From Bacillota bacterium (lineage in GTDB: Bacteria > Bacillota > Clostridia > Oscillospirales > Ruminococcaceae), in NCBI GenBank assembly GCA_023440965.1, contig JAEZRC010000008.1, forward strand, positions 26,428 to 90,427: DNA of 64,000 bases. The letters are read 5' to 3'. Shown in pieces: positions 18,277 through 27,391 of this stretch. A model generated the notes under the pieces. It was given only the letters and a program-made list of their open reading frames with translations. It did no database searches and was not told the origin of the DNA. The position numbers were made by a program, and so were the translations under genes. Position 1 is the first letter of the stretch; every line of letters starts with the position of its first letter.

Positions 18277-19479
18277 ATGTATTACAAAAAGGAATGTGTT
18301 GCAATGCTTTTGGCGGGGGGACAGGGAAGTCGTCTTTATGCCTTAACCCAAAATGTTGCAAAACCGGCAGTACCATACGGAGGGAAATATAAAATTATCG
18401 ATTTTCCACTTTCAAATTGCATAAATTCAGGAATTGACACAGTCGGTGTGCTGACTCAATATATGCCACTTGTTCTTCACGACTATATTGGGAACGGTCA
18501 GCCGTGGGATCTTGATCGTGATCACGGTGGCGTTCATACACTTCCACCATACCAGACTGCATCAGGTGCCCAATGGTATACAGGAACAGCCAATGCTATT
18601 TATCAGAATTTAAGCTTTATTGAAAGATATAATCCTGAGTATGTAATCATCCTTTCTGGTGACCATATATATAAAATGGATTATTCCGAGATGATTGACT
18701 TTCATAAGAAAAACAATGCTGACTGTACTATCGCAGTAATTAATGTCGATAAGGATGAGGCATCACGTTTTGGTATTATGGGTGTTATGCCTGACGGTTC
18801 AGTATATGACTTTGAAGAAAAGCCAAAGCAGCCGAAAAGCACACTTGCTTCAATGGGCATATATGTTTTCAATTATGATACATTAAAAAGCTACCTTATT
18901 CAGAATGAAATGGATAAAGAAGCTTCAAAGGACTTTGGTAAGAATATAATTCCTTCAATGCTTGAACATAATGAAAGATTATTTGCATACAGGTTTGAGG
19001 GCTACTGGAAGGACGTTGGAACAATCGATAGCCTGTGGGAATCCAATATGGATTTGCTGAACCCGAATGTTCCGCTTGACCTTTATGATCCTTCATGGAA
19101 GATTTATTCAAGGAATCCTGTTGCACCACCAAACTACGTTGGTGACAATGCCTGTATTGAAAATTCAATGGTAACAGAAGGCACCAATATTGATGGAACA
19201 GTTGATTCATCAATTATTTTTGAAAGCGTAACTATTGAAAAGGGCGCTGTTGTAAAGGATAGTATTATTATGCCTGGCGCATACATTCATGAAGGTGCAG
19301 TAATAGAATACTCAATTGTTGGAGAAGACAGTGAAATAGGAAAAAATGCAGTAATTGGTGCAAGGCCTGAAAACATTGTGAACAAAAACGAATGGGGCGT
19401 TGCAGTTGTTGGGCATAGAATTAGAATTTCTCCTGACTCAAAGGTACTGCCAAAGCAAATAATTTCAGAGAGTATTTAA
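18277..19479 (+). CDS. glgC: Glucose-1-phosphate adenylyltransferase, catalytic subunit
   Basis: Makes ADP-glucose from glucose 1-phosphate and ATP, the committed step of glycogen synthesis. The pyrophosphorylase motif G-G-Q-G-S-R-L is intact, followed by K-P-A-V-P-Y-G-G-K-Y and S-G-D-H-I-Y-K-M-D (catalytic Asp). The C-terminal part is a left-handed beta helix of hexapeptide repeats. Length 400 is normal. It is paired with glgD, as in Bacillus-type heteromeric enzymes. Confidence 0.95.
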   Translation: MYYKKECVAMLLAGGQGSRLYALTQNVAKPAVPYGGKYKIIDFPLSNCINSGIDTVGVLTQYMPLVLHDYIGNGQPWDLDRDHGGVHTLPPYQTASGAQWYTGTANAIYQNLSFIERYNPEYVIILSGDHIYKMDYSEMIDFHKKNNADCTIAVINVDKDEASRFGIMGVMPDGSVYDFEEKPKQPKSTLASMGIYVFNYDTLKSYLIQNEMDKEASKDFGKNIIPSMLEHNERLFAYRFEGYWKDVGTIDSLWESNMDLLNPNVPLDLYDPSWKIYSRNPVAPPNYVGDNACIENSMVTEGTNIDGTVDSSIIFESVTIEKGAVVKDSIIMPGAYIHEGAVIEYSIVGEDSEIGKNAVIGARPENIVNKNEWGVAVVGHRIRISPDSKVLPKQIISESI

Positions 19480-19494
19480 GAGGGAGGATTTGTT

Positions 19495-20619
19495 ATGCCA
19501 AACATGAGTAATGTTTTAGGACTTATATTTTCAAATATGCATGATACAACAATAGAAGATTTAACAAAGCACAGAACAATGGGTTCAATTCTTTTTGGGG
19601 GAAGATATCGACTTATCGATTTTCCTCTTTCAAACATGGTTAACTCGGGTATTTCTGAAGTCGGAGTAATCACAAAATCTAATTTCCAGTCCTTGCTTGA
19701 TCACCTTGGCTCAGGCAGAGAGTGGGAGCTTTCAAGAAAAAAAGGTGGACTTCACATTCTTCCTCCTTTTGGCAACAACTCATCAGGCATGTACAGAGGA
19801 CGAGTTGAGGCTATTTCAGGGATAATGGATTTTATTAAACATTCAACAGCAGAGTATATTCTTATGTCTGATTGTGATGTTGTTGCGAATATTGATTACA
19901 AGCCGATTATAGAATATCATACAGAAAAAAACGCTGATATTACAGTTATTTGCCATAAGGGTGTATATTCTTTGGAGCAGACAAGATATAGCACTGTATT
20001 TTCTGCAAATGAAGATGGCAGGGTGTATGAAGTTCTTACAAACCCGCAGATAAGCGGAATGTGCAATATAAGCCTTAATATGTTTATGATTAAGAAGGAT
20101 CTTCTTATCCAGCTTGTACAGCAGGCTATCTCAAGAAGTCAGTATAGCTTTGAAAGAGATATCATTCAGTCGAAGGTCAAGGAGATTAACATCTGTGCTT
20201 ATCAGTATGAAGGTTATTTAAGCAGAATTGACAGCATCAACAGCTATTTTAAAGAAAATATGAAGCTTCTTTGCACAGAAAACAGAAATCAGCTGTTCTT
20301 ACAACGCAGACCTATTTATACAAAGGTTAGCGATAATGCTCCCTGCAAGTATGGTCTTGGCTCAAATGCAAAGAATTCGCTTATTGCTGATGGCTGTGTT
20401 ATTGAAGGAAATGTTGAAAACTGCATACTTTTCCGTGGTGTAAAGGTCGGAAAAGGTGCAAGCGTTAAAAATTCAATTATTATGCAGGGTACAGTTATTG
20501 GTGAAAAATCCGATATAAATTATATAATTACTGATAAGCAGGTTGTAGTAAGCGATAACAGAACACTAAGCGGGTCACAGGTTTATCCACTATTTGTTGG
20601 AAAAGGCGCGACTGTTTAA
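19495..20619 (+). CDS. glgD: Glucose-1-phosphate adenylyltransferase, GlgD subunit
   Basis: Paralogue of GlgC, 374 residues. It keeps the fold (F-G-G-R-Y-R-L-I-D-F-P-L-S-N) but lacks the N-terminal G-G-x-G-x-R-L loop and the S-G-D-H-I motif, reading M-S-D-C-D-V-V there. In the GlgCD system GlgD raises GlgC activity. 15 nt separate it from glgC, with an AGGGAGG ribosome site, so coordinated synthesis is expected. Confidence 0.93.
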   Translation: MPNMSNVLGLIFSNMHDTTIEDLTKHRTMGSILFGGRYRLIDFPLSNMVNSGISEVGVITKSNFQSLLDHLGSGREWELSRKKGGLHILPPFGNNSSGMYRGRVEAISGIMDFIKHSTAEYILMSDCDVVANIDYKPIIEYHTEKNADITVICHKGVYSLEQTRYSTVFSANEDGRVYEVLTNPQISGMCNISLNMFMIKKDLLIQLVQQAISRSQYSFERDIIQSKVKEINICAYQYEGYLSRIDSINSYFKENMKLLCTENRNQLFLQRRPIYTKVSDNAPCKYGLGSNAKNSLIADGCVIEGNVENCILFRGVKVGKGASVKNSIIMQGTVIGEKSDINYIITDKQVVVSDNRTLSGSQVYPLFVGKGATV

Positions 20620-20645
20620 TTAACATAATTAGAAAGGACAATTTT

Positions 20646-22055
20646 ATGAATATACTATACGTTGCAAGTGAATCAGTACCATTTATTGCATCAGGCGGAC
20701 TTGCTGATGTAGCAGGATCATTACCTGCTGCTATCAATAAGCTGGGTCACGACTGTAGGGTCGTAATCCCTATGTACGGTGCAATTAGTGAAGATCTTAA
20801 AAAGGACATGACTTTCCTGACTAATTTCACAGTTGATGTAGCATGGAGAAAACAATACTGTGGTGTTTTTGAAGCTCATTCAAATGGTGTTACATACTAT
20901 CTCCTTGACAATGAGTATTATTTCTCACGACAGGGCTTGTATGGATTTTATGATGATGCAGAAAGATTTGTATTCTTCTCAAGAGCAATTCTTGAAATGC
21001 TTTCTTACATTGACTTCAAACCACAGGTAATTAACGCAAATGACTGGCAGACAGCCCTTGTGCCAGTTTATTACGATATTTTCTATCGTTACCGTAACGG
21101 ATATGAAGACATTAAGACAGTCCTCACAATACATAACATTCAGTATCAGGGTAAATACGGTTTTGAACTTATCAATGAAATTCTTGGTATCCCAATGTAT
21201 CATACAGATATGCTTGAATATGACGGCTGTGTTAACTTTATGAAGGCTGGAATTGAAGCTGCTGATAAGGTAACAACAGTAAGCCCAAGCTATGCGTGGG
21301 AAATTCTTGATCCTTGGTATTCACATGGGCTTGATAGAATTCTTGTTAATAAACAGTACAAGCTTTGTGGCTTCCTTAATGGAATTGACCTGGATACCTA
21401 TAATCCGGAAACAGATAAGGCTTTGTATAAGAATTATTCTGTTGACGATAAAGCAGGTAAAGCAATCTGTAAGGCAAAACTTCTTGAAGATTTGGGACTT
21501 GCCCCAGGCAAGGAACCTATTATCGGGATTGTTACCCGTTTTGTATCACATAAGGGTATTGACCTTATAAAATATGTTTTTGAAGATATTATTGAGCTTG
21601 GATATAAATTTGCTATTCTCGGTTCAGGTGAAAAGATTTATGAAGATTTCTTCACAGAAATGCAGGCTCGTTACCCTGATAAGGTCAGCATAACGATTGG
21701 CTTTAATACTGACCTTGCACGAAAGATTTATTCAGGAGCTGATATGTTCCTCATGCCATCGCAGAGTGAGCCTTGCGGTCTTGCACAGATGGTTGCATTA
21801 AGATACGGAACAATCCCTATCGTTCGTGAAACTGGCGGACTCCGTGATTCTATTGTCGACTGTGGAGGAAAAGGCGGGAACGGCTTTACCTTTAAGACAT
21901 ATAACGCACATGATATGCTTGATGCTGTAAAACGTGCAAAGATAATATATGATAAGAGAATGCAGTGGGGTAAGCTTGTCAGTCGTGCAATGCGTGAGGA
22001 CTTTAGCTGGAATCGTTCAGCTGAACTATATCTTGGGCTCTATAAGGATAATTAA
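20646..22055 (+). CDS. glgA: Glycogen synthase (ADP-glucose type)
   Basis: GT5 glycosyltransferase that extends alpha-1,4-glucan from ADP-glucose. The N-terminal S-G-G-L-A-D-V stands where Escherichia coli has K-T-G-G-L; position 15, the ADP-glucose-contacting Lys, is Ala here, a variation that I believe occurs in other Clostridia. The C-terminal E-P-C-G-L and G-G-L-R-D-S motifs are intact. Full length at 469 residues. It is the last gene of the operon, with a strong terminator behind it. Confidence 0.94.
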   Translation: MNILYVASESVPFIASGGLADVAGSLPAAINKLGHDCRVVIPMYGAISEDLKKDMTFLTNFTVDVAWRKQYCGVFEAHSNGVTYYLLDNEYYFSRQGLYGFYDDAERFVFFSRAILEMLSYIDFKPQVINANDWQTALVPVYYDIFYRYRNGYEDIKTVLTIHNIQYQGKYGFELINEILGIPMYHTDMLEYDGCVNFMKAGIEAADKVTTVSPSYAWEILDPWYSHGLDRILVNKQYKLCGFLNGIDLDTYNPETDKALYKNYSVDDKAGKAICKAKLLEDLGLAPGKEPIIGIVTRFVSHKGIDLIKYVFEDIIELGYKFAILGSGEKIYEDFFTEMQARYPDKVSITIGFNTDLARKIYSGADMFLMPSQSEPCGLAQMVALRYGTIPIVRETGGLRDSIVDCGGKGGNGFTFKTYNAHDMLDAVKRAKIIYDKRMQWGKLVSRAMREDFSWNRSAELYLGLYKDN

Positions 22056-22058
22056 TTT

Positions 22059-22098
22059 TAAAGACTTCTGGCTTTTTAAAGTCAGAAGTCTTTTTATA
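22059..22098 (+). terminator. Terminator of the glycogen operon
   Basis: Stem AAGACTTCTG.. / ..CAGAAGTCTT with an internal 8-10-nt loop, followed by T5. Confidence 0.85.
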
Positions 22099-22161
22099 CG
22101 ATTATTTACTTTTTTTTGACAATATGATACAATAATATAAAATATAATGTAGGTGAAAATT

Positions 22162-22956
22162 ATGAGCAGAATTTATTATCTCATATCATCAATAATAGGT
22201 GCAGAGCTTGCACTTATATTTTTTGAGCTTTCCCGCAAATATTACACCGACTTAACCTACACAGAGTCTCTGATAATATGTCTTTGCATAATAGCTTTAT
22301 CAGTAATAATATGCCTTTTATTTCAACAAATCAGATACCTAACACTTGGGAAATTCCTTAGCGGTACACCAGAGAAGAAAATTGCTGTTCTTGAAAAGAA
22401 AATTGCAAAATCAGGCGATAAGGTTCTAAAAAGTAAGTTATATCTCCGCCTGTCACAGTTATATATTGAGGTAAATGATTTTCATGGTGCTTTAAAAGCA
22501 ATAAAACGTGCAAACCCCTATTCGGGATATAGAGCATTCAATGTATTCTATACCTTGCCACGAAAGTATAAGCTTGTATTTTATATAAAAAGTATATATT
22601 TAAATATAATTTTGAATAATCTTATGTCAGCATCAAATGAAATTTCTTATGGGAATAAATATCTTAATAAATATATAAATGACAGTAAATATAATTTACA
22701 AATTAATAAGGTATTTGCAATGCTTGAATACTCAAAAGGTGATTATTCAAAAGCGGAAGATTATATCAGCTCAGCACTCGCTAATAGAAAGAATGTTGGT
22801 AAGGATTACGAGCTTTATTTTATCCTGGGTAAGATTTTTTTAAAAACAAACCGATATTCGCTTTTTAAAAATGCAATGGAAAAGGTAATTGATAATACTG
22901 AATCTGAACAGCTATTAAAAGCTGCAAAACAACAATTACTTGACAATATAAGATAA
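22162..22956 (+). CDS. Membrane-anchored TPR-like protein
   Basis: A 264-residue protein with two hydrophobic segments (about 5-20 and 38-60) and a soluble C-terminal part of helical repeats. These have TPR spacing (L-R-L-S-Q-L-Y-I-E-V-N-D-F-H-G-A-L and A-M-L-E-Y-S-K-G-D-Y-S-K-A). TPR domains act in protein-protein contact; no partner is visible. The frame is open from GTG 22153, but AGGTG there is the ribosome site for ATG 22162. It is Lys/Tyr/Asn-rich and stands alone between glgA and the uracil permease gene. Confidence 0.65.
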   Translation: MSRIYYLISSIIGAELALIFFELSRKYYTDLTYTESLIICLCIIALSVIICLLFQQIRYLTLGKFLSGTPEKKIAVLEKKIAKSGDKVLKSKLYLRLSQLYIEVNDFHGALKAIKRANPYSGYRAFNVFYTLPRKYKLVFYIKSIYLNIILNNLMSASNEISYGNKYLNKYINDSKYNLQINKVFAMLEYSKGDYSKAEDYISSALANRKNVGKDYELYFILGKIFLKTNRYSLFKNAMEKVIDNTESEQLLKAAKQQLLDNIR

Positions 22957-23053
22957 GTTTCCCAATTATTATTATTTATTTCTCCTTTATTGATAATTAT
23001 GCTTATAAAAGTAGCATAAATGATATTTTATCTAATAAATATTCTATTTAATA

Positions 23054-23082
23054 TTGAAATGTTGGTATATTTTTGATAGAAT
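23054..23082 (+). promoter_or_regulatory. Promoter of the uracil permease-upp pair
   Basis: TTGAAA (23054-23059), a 17-nt spacer and TAGAAT (23077-23082). No PyrR-type attenuator is recognised in the short leader. Confidence 0.6.
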
Positions 23083-23113
23083 AGTATAGATAAAAATAAA
23101 AAGGAGAATGATA

Positions 23114-24451
23114 ATGAATAAACTTAAATCAAAAGATTATCTTTTAAGTGTTCAGCATTTGTTTGCAATGTTTGGCGCAACTGTTTTGGTTCCTCTTCTT
23201 ACAGGTCTTAATCCTTCATTGGCTCTTTTTTCTGCTGGAGTAGGAACATTAATCTTTCATTTCTGCACAAAAATGAAGGTACCAGTTTTCCTTGGTTCAT
23301 CATTTGCATTCCTTCCTGCTCTTACAGCAGTTATAATGAAGGATGGTAAGGTCGTACCTGATAATGTACCACTGGCACAAGGTGGTATAGTGATAGCAGG
23401 ACTTGTCTATGTTGTATTTGCTATTATTGCATATTTCGCTGGAGCAGACAGAATCAAAAAGCTTTTTCCACCTGTTGTTACAGGTCCAGTTATCGTAGTA
23501 ATTGGTATTGGTCTTTCTTCAATAGCAATTAAAGATTCTTTAGGCGATGCAGGTTTTGCAGGTACTATGACATCTGCTCATGTTAAAAATATTCTTATTG
23601 CATTGTTCACATTAGCAGTTGTAATAATCTGCACAATATTTGCAAAAGGCTTCTTTAAAATTGTTCCTATTCTTATAGGAATTGCAGCAGGTTACATTTT
23701 GTGTGTAGCTCTTTCAATGTTTGATGTATACAAAATGGATTATTCAGCAATTAGTACTGCAATGGACAATTCTTGGTTTGGACTTAACATTCCTTTCTAT
23801 ACTAAGGATGCTAATGGCGTAATGTTTATGTCAATTCCTAAGTTTGACTGGAGTATAATTATATCAATTGCACCGGTTGCTCTTGTAACATTTATGGAGC
23901 ATATCGGTGATATCACAACAAATGGTGCTGTAGTAGGAAAGGACTTTATTAAGGATCCAGGTCTTCACAGAACACTTCTTGGCGATGGTTGTGCTACATT
24001 ATTTGCTGGCCTTGTTGGTGGACCTCCTAACACAACATACTCTGAAAACACAGGTGTTCTTGCTACAACAAAGAATTATAATCCAAAATTGTTGAGAGTA
24101 ACAGCTGTATTTGCAATTCTTCTTGGTCTTATTGCCCCATTTGGTGCTGCATTACAGACAATACCATCACCTGTTAAGGGTGGAGTAGAAATTATGCTTT
24201 TCGGTATGATTGCTGCTATCGGTATCAGAACTCTTGCTGAAGCTAACCTTGATTTTACACATTCAAGAAATCTTATTATTGTGGCTTTGATTCTCGTATG
24301 TGGTCTGGGTATAGGCGGAGTTGGCGGATTTAATGTTGAAGTTGCAGGCAATACATTCAACATTTCAGGCTTGTTTGTTGCTGTTATTGTTGGTGTTCTG
24401 GCCAATCTTTTTCTCCCGAATGTTGAAGATGAGGTTTCTGAAGAAAAATAA
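23114..24451 (+). CDS. Uracil permease, NCS2 family
   Basis: A 445-residue nucleobase/proton symporter with about 12-14 membrane segments. It opens with Y-L-L-S-V-Q-H-L-F-A-M-F-G-A-T as in UraA/PyrP. The substrate-site segments A-L-V-T-F-M-E-H-I-G-D and G-G-P-P-N-T-T-Y-S-E-N are intact; the Glu residues and N-T-T-Y-S-E-N are typical of uracil carriers rather than xanthine carriers. ATG 23108 is too close to AAGGAG, so ATG 23114 is preferred. It is followed 25 nt on by upp, which traps the imported uracil. Confidence 0.9.
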   Translation: MNKLKSKDYLLSVQHLFAMFGATVLVPLLTGLNPSLALFSAGVGTLIFHFCTKMKVPVFLGSSFAFLPALTAVIMKDGKVVPDNVPLAQGGIVIAGLVYVVFAIIAYFAGADRIKKLFPPVVTGPVIVVIGIGLSSIAIKDSLGDAGFAGTMTSAHVKNILIALFTLAVVIICTIFAKGFFKIVPILIGIAAGYILCVALSMFDVYKMDYSAISTAMDNSWFGLNIPFYTKDANGVMFMSIPKFDWSIIISIAPVALVTFMEHIGDITTNGAVVGKDFIKDPGLHRTLLGDGCATLFAGLVGGPPNTTYSENTGVLATTKNYNPKLLRVTAVFAILLGLIAPFGAALQTIPSPVKGGVEIMLFGMIAAIGIRTLAEANLDFTHSRNLIIVALILVCGLGIGGVGGFNVEVAGNTFNISGLFVAVIVGVLANLFLPNVEDEVSEEK

Positions 24452-24476
24452 AATTTTATAAAAGGAAGTTATCGAA

Positions 24477-25106
24477 ATGAGTAACATTACAATTTTTGAC
24501 CATCCGCTGATTAAGCATAAGATTTCTCTTTTAAGAGATATCAACACAGGAACAAAGGATTTTCGTATACTTATTGAAGAAATAGCAATGCTTATGGGCT
24601 ATGAATCCTTGAGAGATCTTCCACTTGAGGATGTTGAAATTACAACACCTATAACAAAAGCAAAAGTTAAAATGCTTTCAGGTAAGAAGATTGCTATTGT
24701 ACCAATTCTCCGAGCTGGGCTTGGTATGGTAAACGGAATTCTTGCATTAGTGCCTTCAGCAAAGGTTGGCCATATTGGAATGTATCGTGATGAAGAAACT
24801 CACATACCTCACGAATATTACTGTAAGCTTCCTGATAGAATAGATGAAAGAACTGTTATCGTTCTTGACCCAATGCTTGCAACAGGTGGCTCAGCAGTTG
24901 ATGCTATAAATCTAATCAAGCAAAAGGGCTGCACAAGCATAAAGTTTATGTCAATTATTGCAGCACCAGAAGGACTCAAGACTTTGAGCGAAGCTCACCC
25001 TGATATTGAAATATATTGTGGTAACCTCGACGAAAAGCTTAACGAGAATTGCTATATTGTCCCTGGTCTTGGTGATGCTGGCGACAGAATTTTTGGCACG
25101 AAGTAA
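24477..25106 (+). CDS. upp: Uracil phosphoribosyltransferase
   Basis: Salvages uracil with PRPP to UMP. The PRPP loop V-L-D-P-M-L-A-T-G-G-S-A is intact (about 121-132), and the C-terminal Y-I-V-P-G-L-G-D-A-G-D-R-I-F-G uracil-binding tail is complete. 209 residues is the typical length. It forms an operon with the upstream uracil permease gene and ends at a strong terminator. Confidence 0.96.
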   Translation: MSNITIFDHPLIKHKISLLRDINTGTKDFRILIEEIAMLMGYESLRDLPLEDVEITTPITKAKVKMLSGKKIAIVPILRAGLGMVNGILALVPSAKVGHIGMYRDEETHIPHEYYCKLPDRIDERTVIVLDPMLATGGSAVDAINLIKQKGCTSIKFMSIIAAPEGLKTLSEAHPDIEIYCGNLDEKLNENCYIVPGLGDAGDRIFGTK

Positions 25107-25117
25107 TTTAAAAATAT

Positions 25118-25152
25118 AAGAACCTGAAGAATTATTCTTCAGGTTCTTTTTA
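25118..25152 (+). terminator. Terminator of upp
   Basis: Stem GAACCTGAAGAA / TTCTTCAGGTTC closed by a short loop, then T5. Confidence 0.85.
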
Positions 25153-25162
25153 GTTTAAGTAT

Positions 25163-25196
25163 AAAGTAATGAGATATTATCTCATTACTTATTTTT
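25163..25196. terminator. Second hairpin between upp and the esterase gene
   Basis: A long near-perfect stem AAGTAATGAGATA / TCTCATTACTT with T6 on the plus side. It backs up the upp terminator and lies just past the convergent esterase gene. Confidence 0.6.
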
Positions 25197-26155
25197 TACT
25201 TTTTTCCGTAGAACATCTTAAGTGCGATTTTAATAGATGGTTTGAAAACAGTATTGTGATCAGTATCAGGGATAACTTCATATTTCATATTAAGTCCCTT
25301 GAATTTACATGCCTGAAAATCTTCGACATACTGACCGATCATATACTGGAAACCGCCTTCTTCTCTATCGCCTACACAAACATATACATTGCAGTTGATA
25401 GTTTTGTTTTTCTCAAAAAATTCATCTCTAAAGTAATTTAAATCATTACCATTGGTTGATGCCTGTACTGAAGGGCTTCCTATATAGTAATTTTTGAACA
25501 TATTGTTACTGATTGTATCGCTATGTAATAAGCTGTAGAATGTCCAGTATCCACCATAGGAATGTCCTGCTAATGTAAGTTGCATTGTATCAACATGATA
25601 TTGGTCTACAAGATAAGGCATAAGATTATCACATATAAAATGCAGGTATTTGTCAGGGTTGGTGACAAGATCGCGTACTCGAATATTTGTGTAATCATAA
25701 CCGTTAGGATATCCGACACTTACAAGTATTACGTCCGCAATTTCTTTATTTTTCATTGCCGTGTGAAGCTCTGGGTGATCGCTCAATCTCCAAACACCGT
25801 CAGTCATAAGTACAAGTGGATATTTCTTGTTCTTGTCATAATTAGGTGGAAGTGATACATGGACTACGAATGTATCATTAATTTCCTTGTCAAAAATGCT
25901 GATCTCATTAATGTAATTAGCACATTCAGGGTCAATTCCGACAACCTCTTTGTAATATTCATGCTCCTTTGACAGCTTACCGACTTTAATGCTGTCCTTT
26001 TCTTCCTGAGTCATTTTTGATTCTATCTTAGGCTCTTTAAATTCCGTTACTGTAGTAGTTTCGACTTTTGAAGAACTTCTATCATTTTTATTACAACCAA
26101 TAAAAGAAAAGCATAAGCAGAATACAAAGACAGTACAAAGCAATTTTATTTTCAT
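25196..26155 (-). CDS. Lipoprotein esterase, alpha/beta-hydrolase (IroE/Fes-like)
   Basis: Surface-attached serine hydrolase of 319 residues. A lipoprotein signal peptide ends in F-S-F-I-G-C (Cys about 21), and a Ser/Thr/Lys-rich linker follows. The catalytic domain resembles the esterase-D/enterochelin-esterase group: nucleophile elbow G-H-S-Y-G-G near 200, and D-T-D-H-N as the Asp/His part near the C-terminus. The substrate is unknown; ester side chains on polysaccharide or siderophore esters are possible. It is a single gene with ribosome site TGGAGG. Confidence 0.75.
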   Translation of the reverse strand: MKIKLLCTVFVFCLCFSFIGCNKNDRSSSKVETTTVTEFKEPKIESKMTQEEKDSIKVGKLSKEHEYYKEVVGIDPECANYINEISIFDKEINDTFVVHVSLPPNYDKNKKYPLVLMTDGVWRLSDHPELHTAMKNKEIADVILVSVGYPNGYDYTNIRVRDLVTNPDKYLHFICDNLMPYLVDQYHVDTMQLTLAGHSYGGYWTFYSLLHSDTISNNMFKNYYIGSPSVQASTNGNDLNYFRDEFFEKNKTINCNVYVCVGDREEGGFQYMIGQYVEDFQACKFKGLNMKYEVIPDTDHNTVFKPSIKIALKMFYGKK

Positions 26156-26227
26156 ATAAATCCTCCAGACATTTTAATATTTATTTATTATAACATCAGA
26201 AAACACTTTAATCCTGTTTTTTTTGCT

Positions 26228-27100
26228 TCACTTTTGTCTGACAGGAATCCATAGATAACTTATGTCACCCTCATAGAAGAATGAACTCACTTCAAGAGTT
26301 ATATCATCGTATAGGTCATAGGACGAAAACGGAAGGAATTCAGTATATACTCTGTACCAAAGCTCCTGAATAGCTTTAGGGCGTTTACCTTTGCAGGTAA
26401 ATTTAATCCATAATAATTCAGGAATATTAACAATATGATATCCTTCAGGGATATTCTCACCGTCATAAGCAACACCGAGATTATATCTCATTATGCTATC
26501 ATTTGCACAATCTACAGAATCGCGATAAGCCATGATATTTCCCTTAAATTCATCATTGCTTAGCTCGTATAATGCAGTAAATTTCTTATCTGAATAGCAT
26601 TGTTTAACATAGTTAGGGAGCGTGACAAAATTCTTTTCTGATGAACTTGCGTCAAAGAATTCCGTACGGCACAATAGCCTTATTTCTGGATGTTTTATTA
26701 TCTGATAATCAAGGATGTTTCCACCCTCAACAGAAATCTTGAGGCAAATTCTGTTGAATGATTTAAGCCCAGAACCTGTCTGTTTAATATATGACGGTGT
26801 ATTTCCGTGAAATCTTGTGAACGCTTTTGTGAAGCTTTCCGGAGTTTCATATCCATATTTTAGGGCAATATCAATAACCTTGCTGTCATAATGAAGAAGT
26901 TCTTCACCAGCAAGTGATAGTTTTCTGTTTCGTATGTATTCACTTACAGTTAAATTAGTAATAATACTAAATAATTTACGGAAATATTGCTCGGAGCAGT
27001 TTGCTTCTCTTGCAATTTTATTAATATTAAGTGCGTCATCATTTTCTATATTCTGTTCAATATAGTCAATAGACTTCTGAAGTCCTTTAATCCATTCCAT
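26228..27100 (-). CDS. AraC-family regulator with GyrI-like effector domain
   Basis: A 290-residue transcription factor. Two HTH motifs of the AraC/XylS type lie at the N-terminus (about 25-48, N-I-N-K-I-A-R-E-A-N-C-S, and 75-105, V-I-D-I-A-L-K-Y-G-Y, ending F-H-G-N-T-P-S-Y-I). The C-terminal half (about 130-290) matches the AraC_E_bind/GyrI-like ligand-binding fold. Such proteins (Rob/SoxS-like, BmrR-like sensor) respond to lipophilic compounds. The next gene downstream on the same strand is the esterase, a possible but unproven target. Confidence 0.85.
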   Translation of the reverse strand: MEWIKGLQKSIDYIEQNIENDDALNINKIAREANCSEQYFRKLFSIITNLTVSEYIRNRKLSLAGEELLHYDSKVIDIALKYGYETPESFTKAFTRFHGNTPSYIKQTGSGLKSFNRICLKISVEGGNILDYQIIKHPEIRLLCRTEFFDASSSEKNFVTLPNYVKQCYSDKKFTALYELSNDEFKGNIMAYRDSVDCANDSIMRYNLGVAYDGENIPEGYHIVNIPELLWIKFTCKGKRPKAIQELWYRVYTEFLPFSSYDLYDDITLEVSSFFYEGDISYLWIPVRQK

Positions 27101-27113
27101 ATTATCTCCAACA

Positions 27114-27290
27114 TTAATTCTGTTTTCTTACAATAGCATATTCATCATCAAGCTGATAATAAGGGCACTCATAGGCCGTTCCTCTTATAAAGCATCCCAT
27201 TTCGTCCTCGTCAAGATTAACAAGACATACATAGCATTCATAATCGTCATCAAAAACATAATTAACACAGGTTTCACAGTTGCTTTTCAT
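27114..27290 (-). CDS. Cys-rich small protein, DUF6472-like
   Basis: A 58-residue acidic protein starting M-K-S-N-C-E-T-C-V-N-Y. It contains six cysteines arranged as CxxC, CxxC-like and single Cys (C-E-T-C, C-Y-V-C, G-C-F, E-C-P-Y-Y), which suggests metal binding. The pattern matches a small clostridial family that I know as DUF6472; function unknown. The frame is open to TTG 27320, but ATG 27290 follows a G6 ribosome site. It lies 13 nt before the AraC gene, probably in one transcript. Confidence 0.65.
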   Translation of the reverse strand: MKSNCETCVNYVFDDDYECYVCLVNLDEDEMGCFIRGTAYECPYYQLDDEYAIVRKQN

Positions 27291-27355
27291 ATTCTGACAG
27301 CCCCCCAATAATTTACTCAAATTATAGCATATTAAAGCATATTTATCAATTAAAA

Positions 27356-27380
27356 AAGGAACTGGTAACCAGTTCCTTCA
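27356..27380 (-). terminator. Terminator after the DUF6560-like gene
   Basis: Ten-bp perfect palindromic stem GGAACTGGT / ACCAGTTCC followed on the minus strand by T6. Confidence 0.75.
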
Positions 27381-27391
27381 TAAATGTTGAA

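Noticed and set aside
22118..22161. Promoter TTGACA before the TPR-like gene
   Set aside because: The -35 is perfect, but candidate -10 boxes lie 14 or 21 nt away, so I did not list it.
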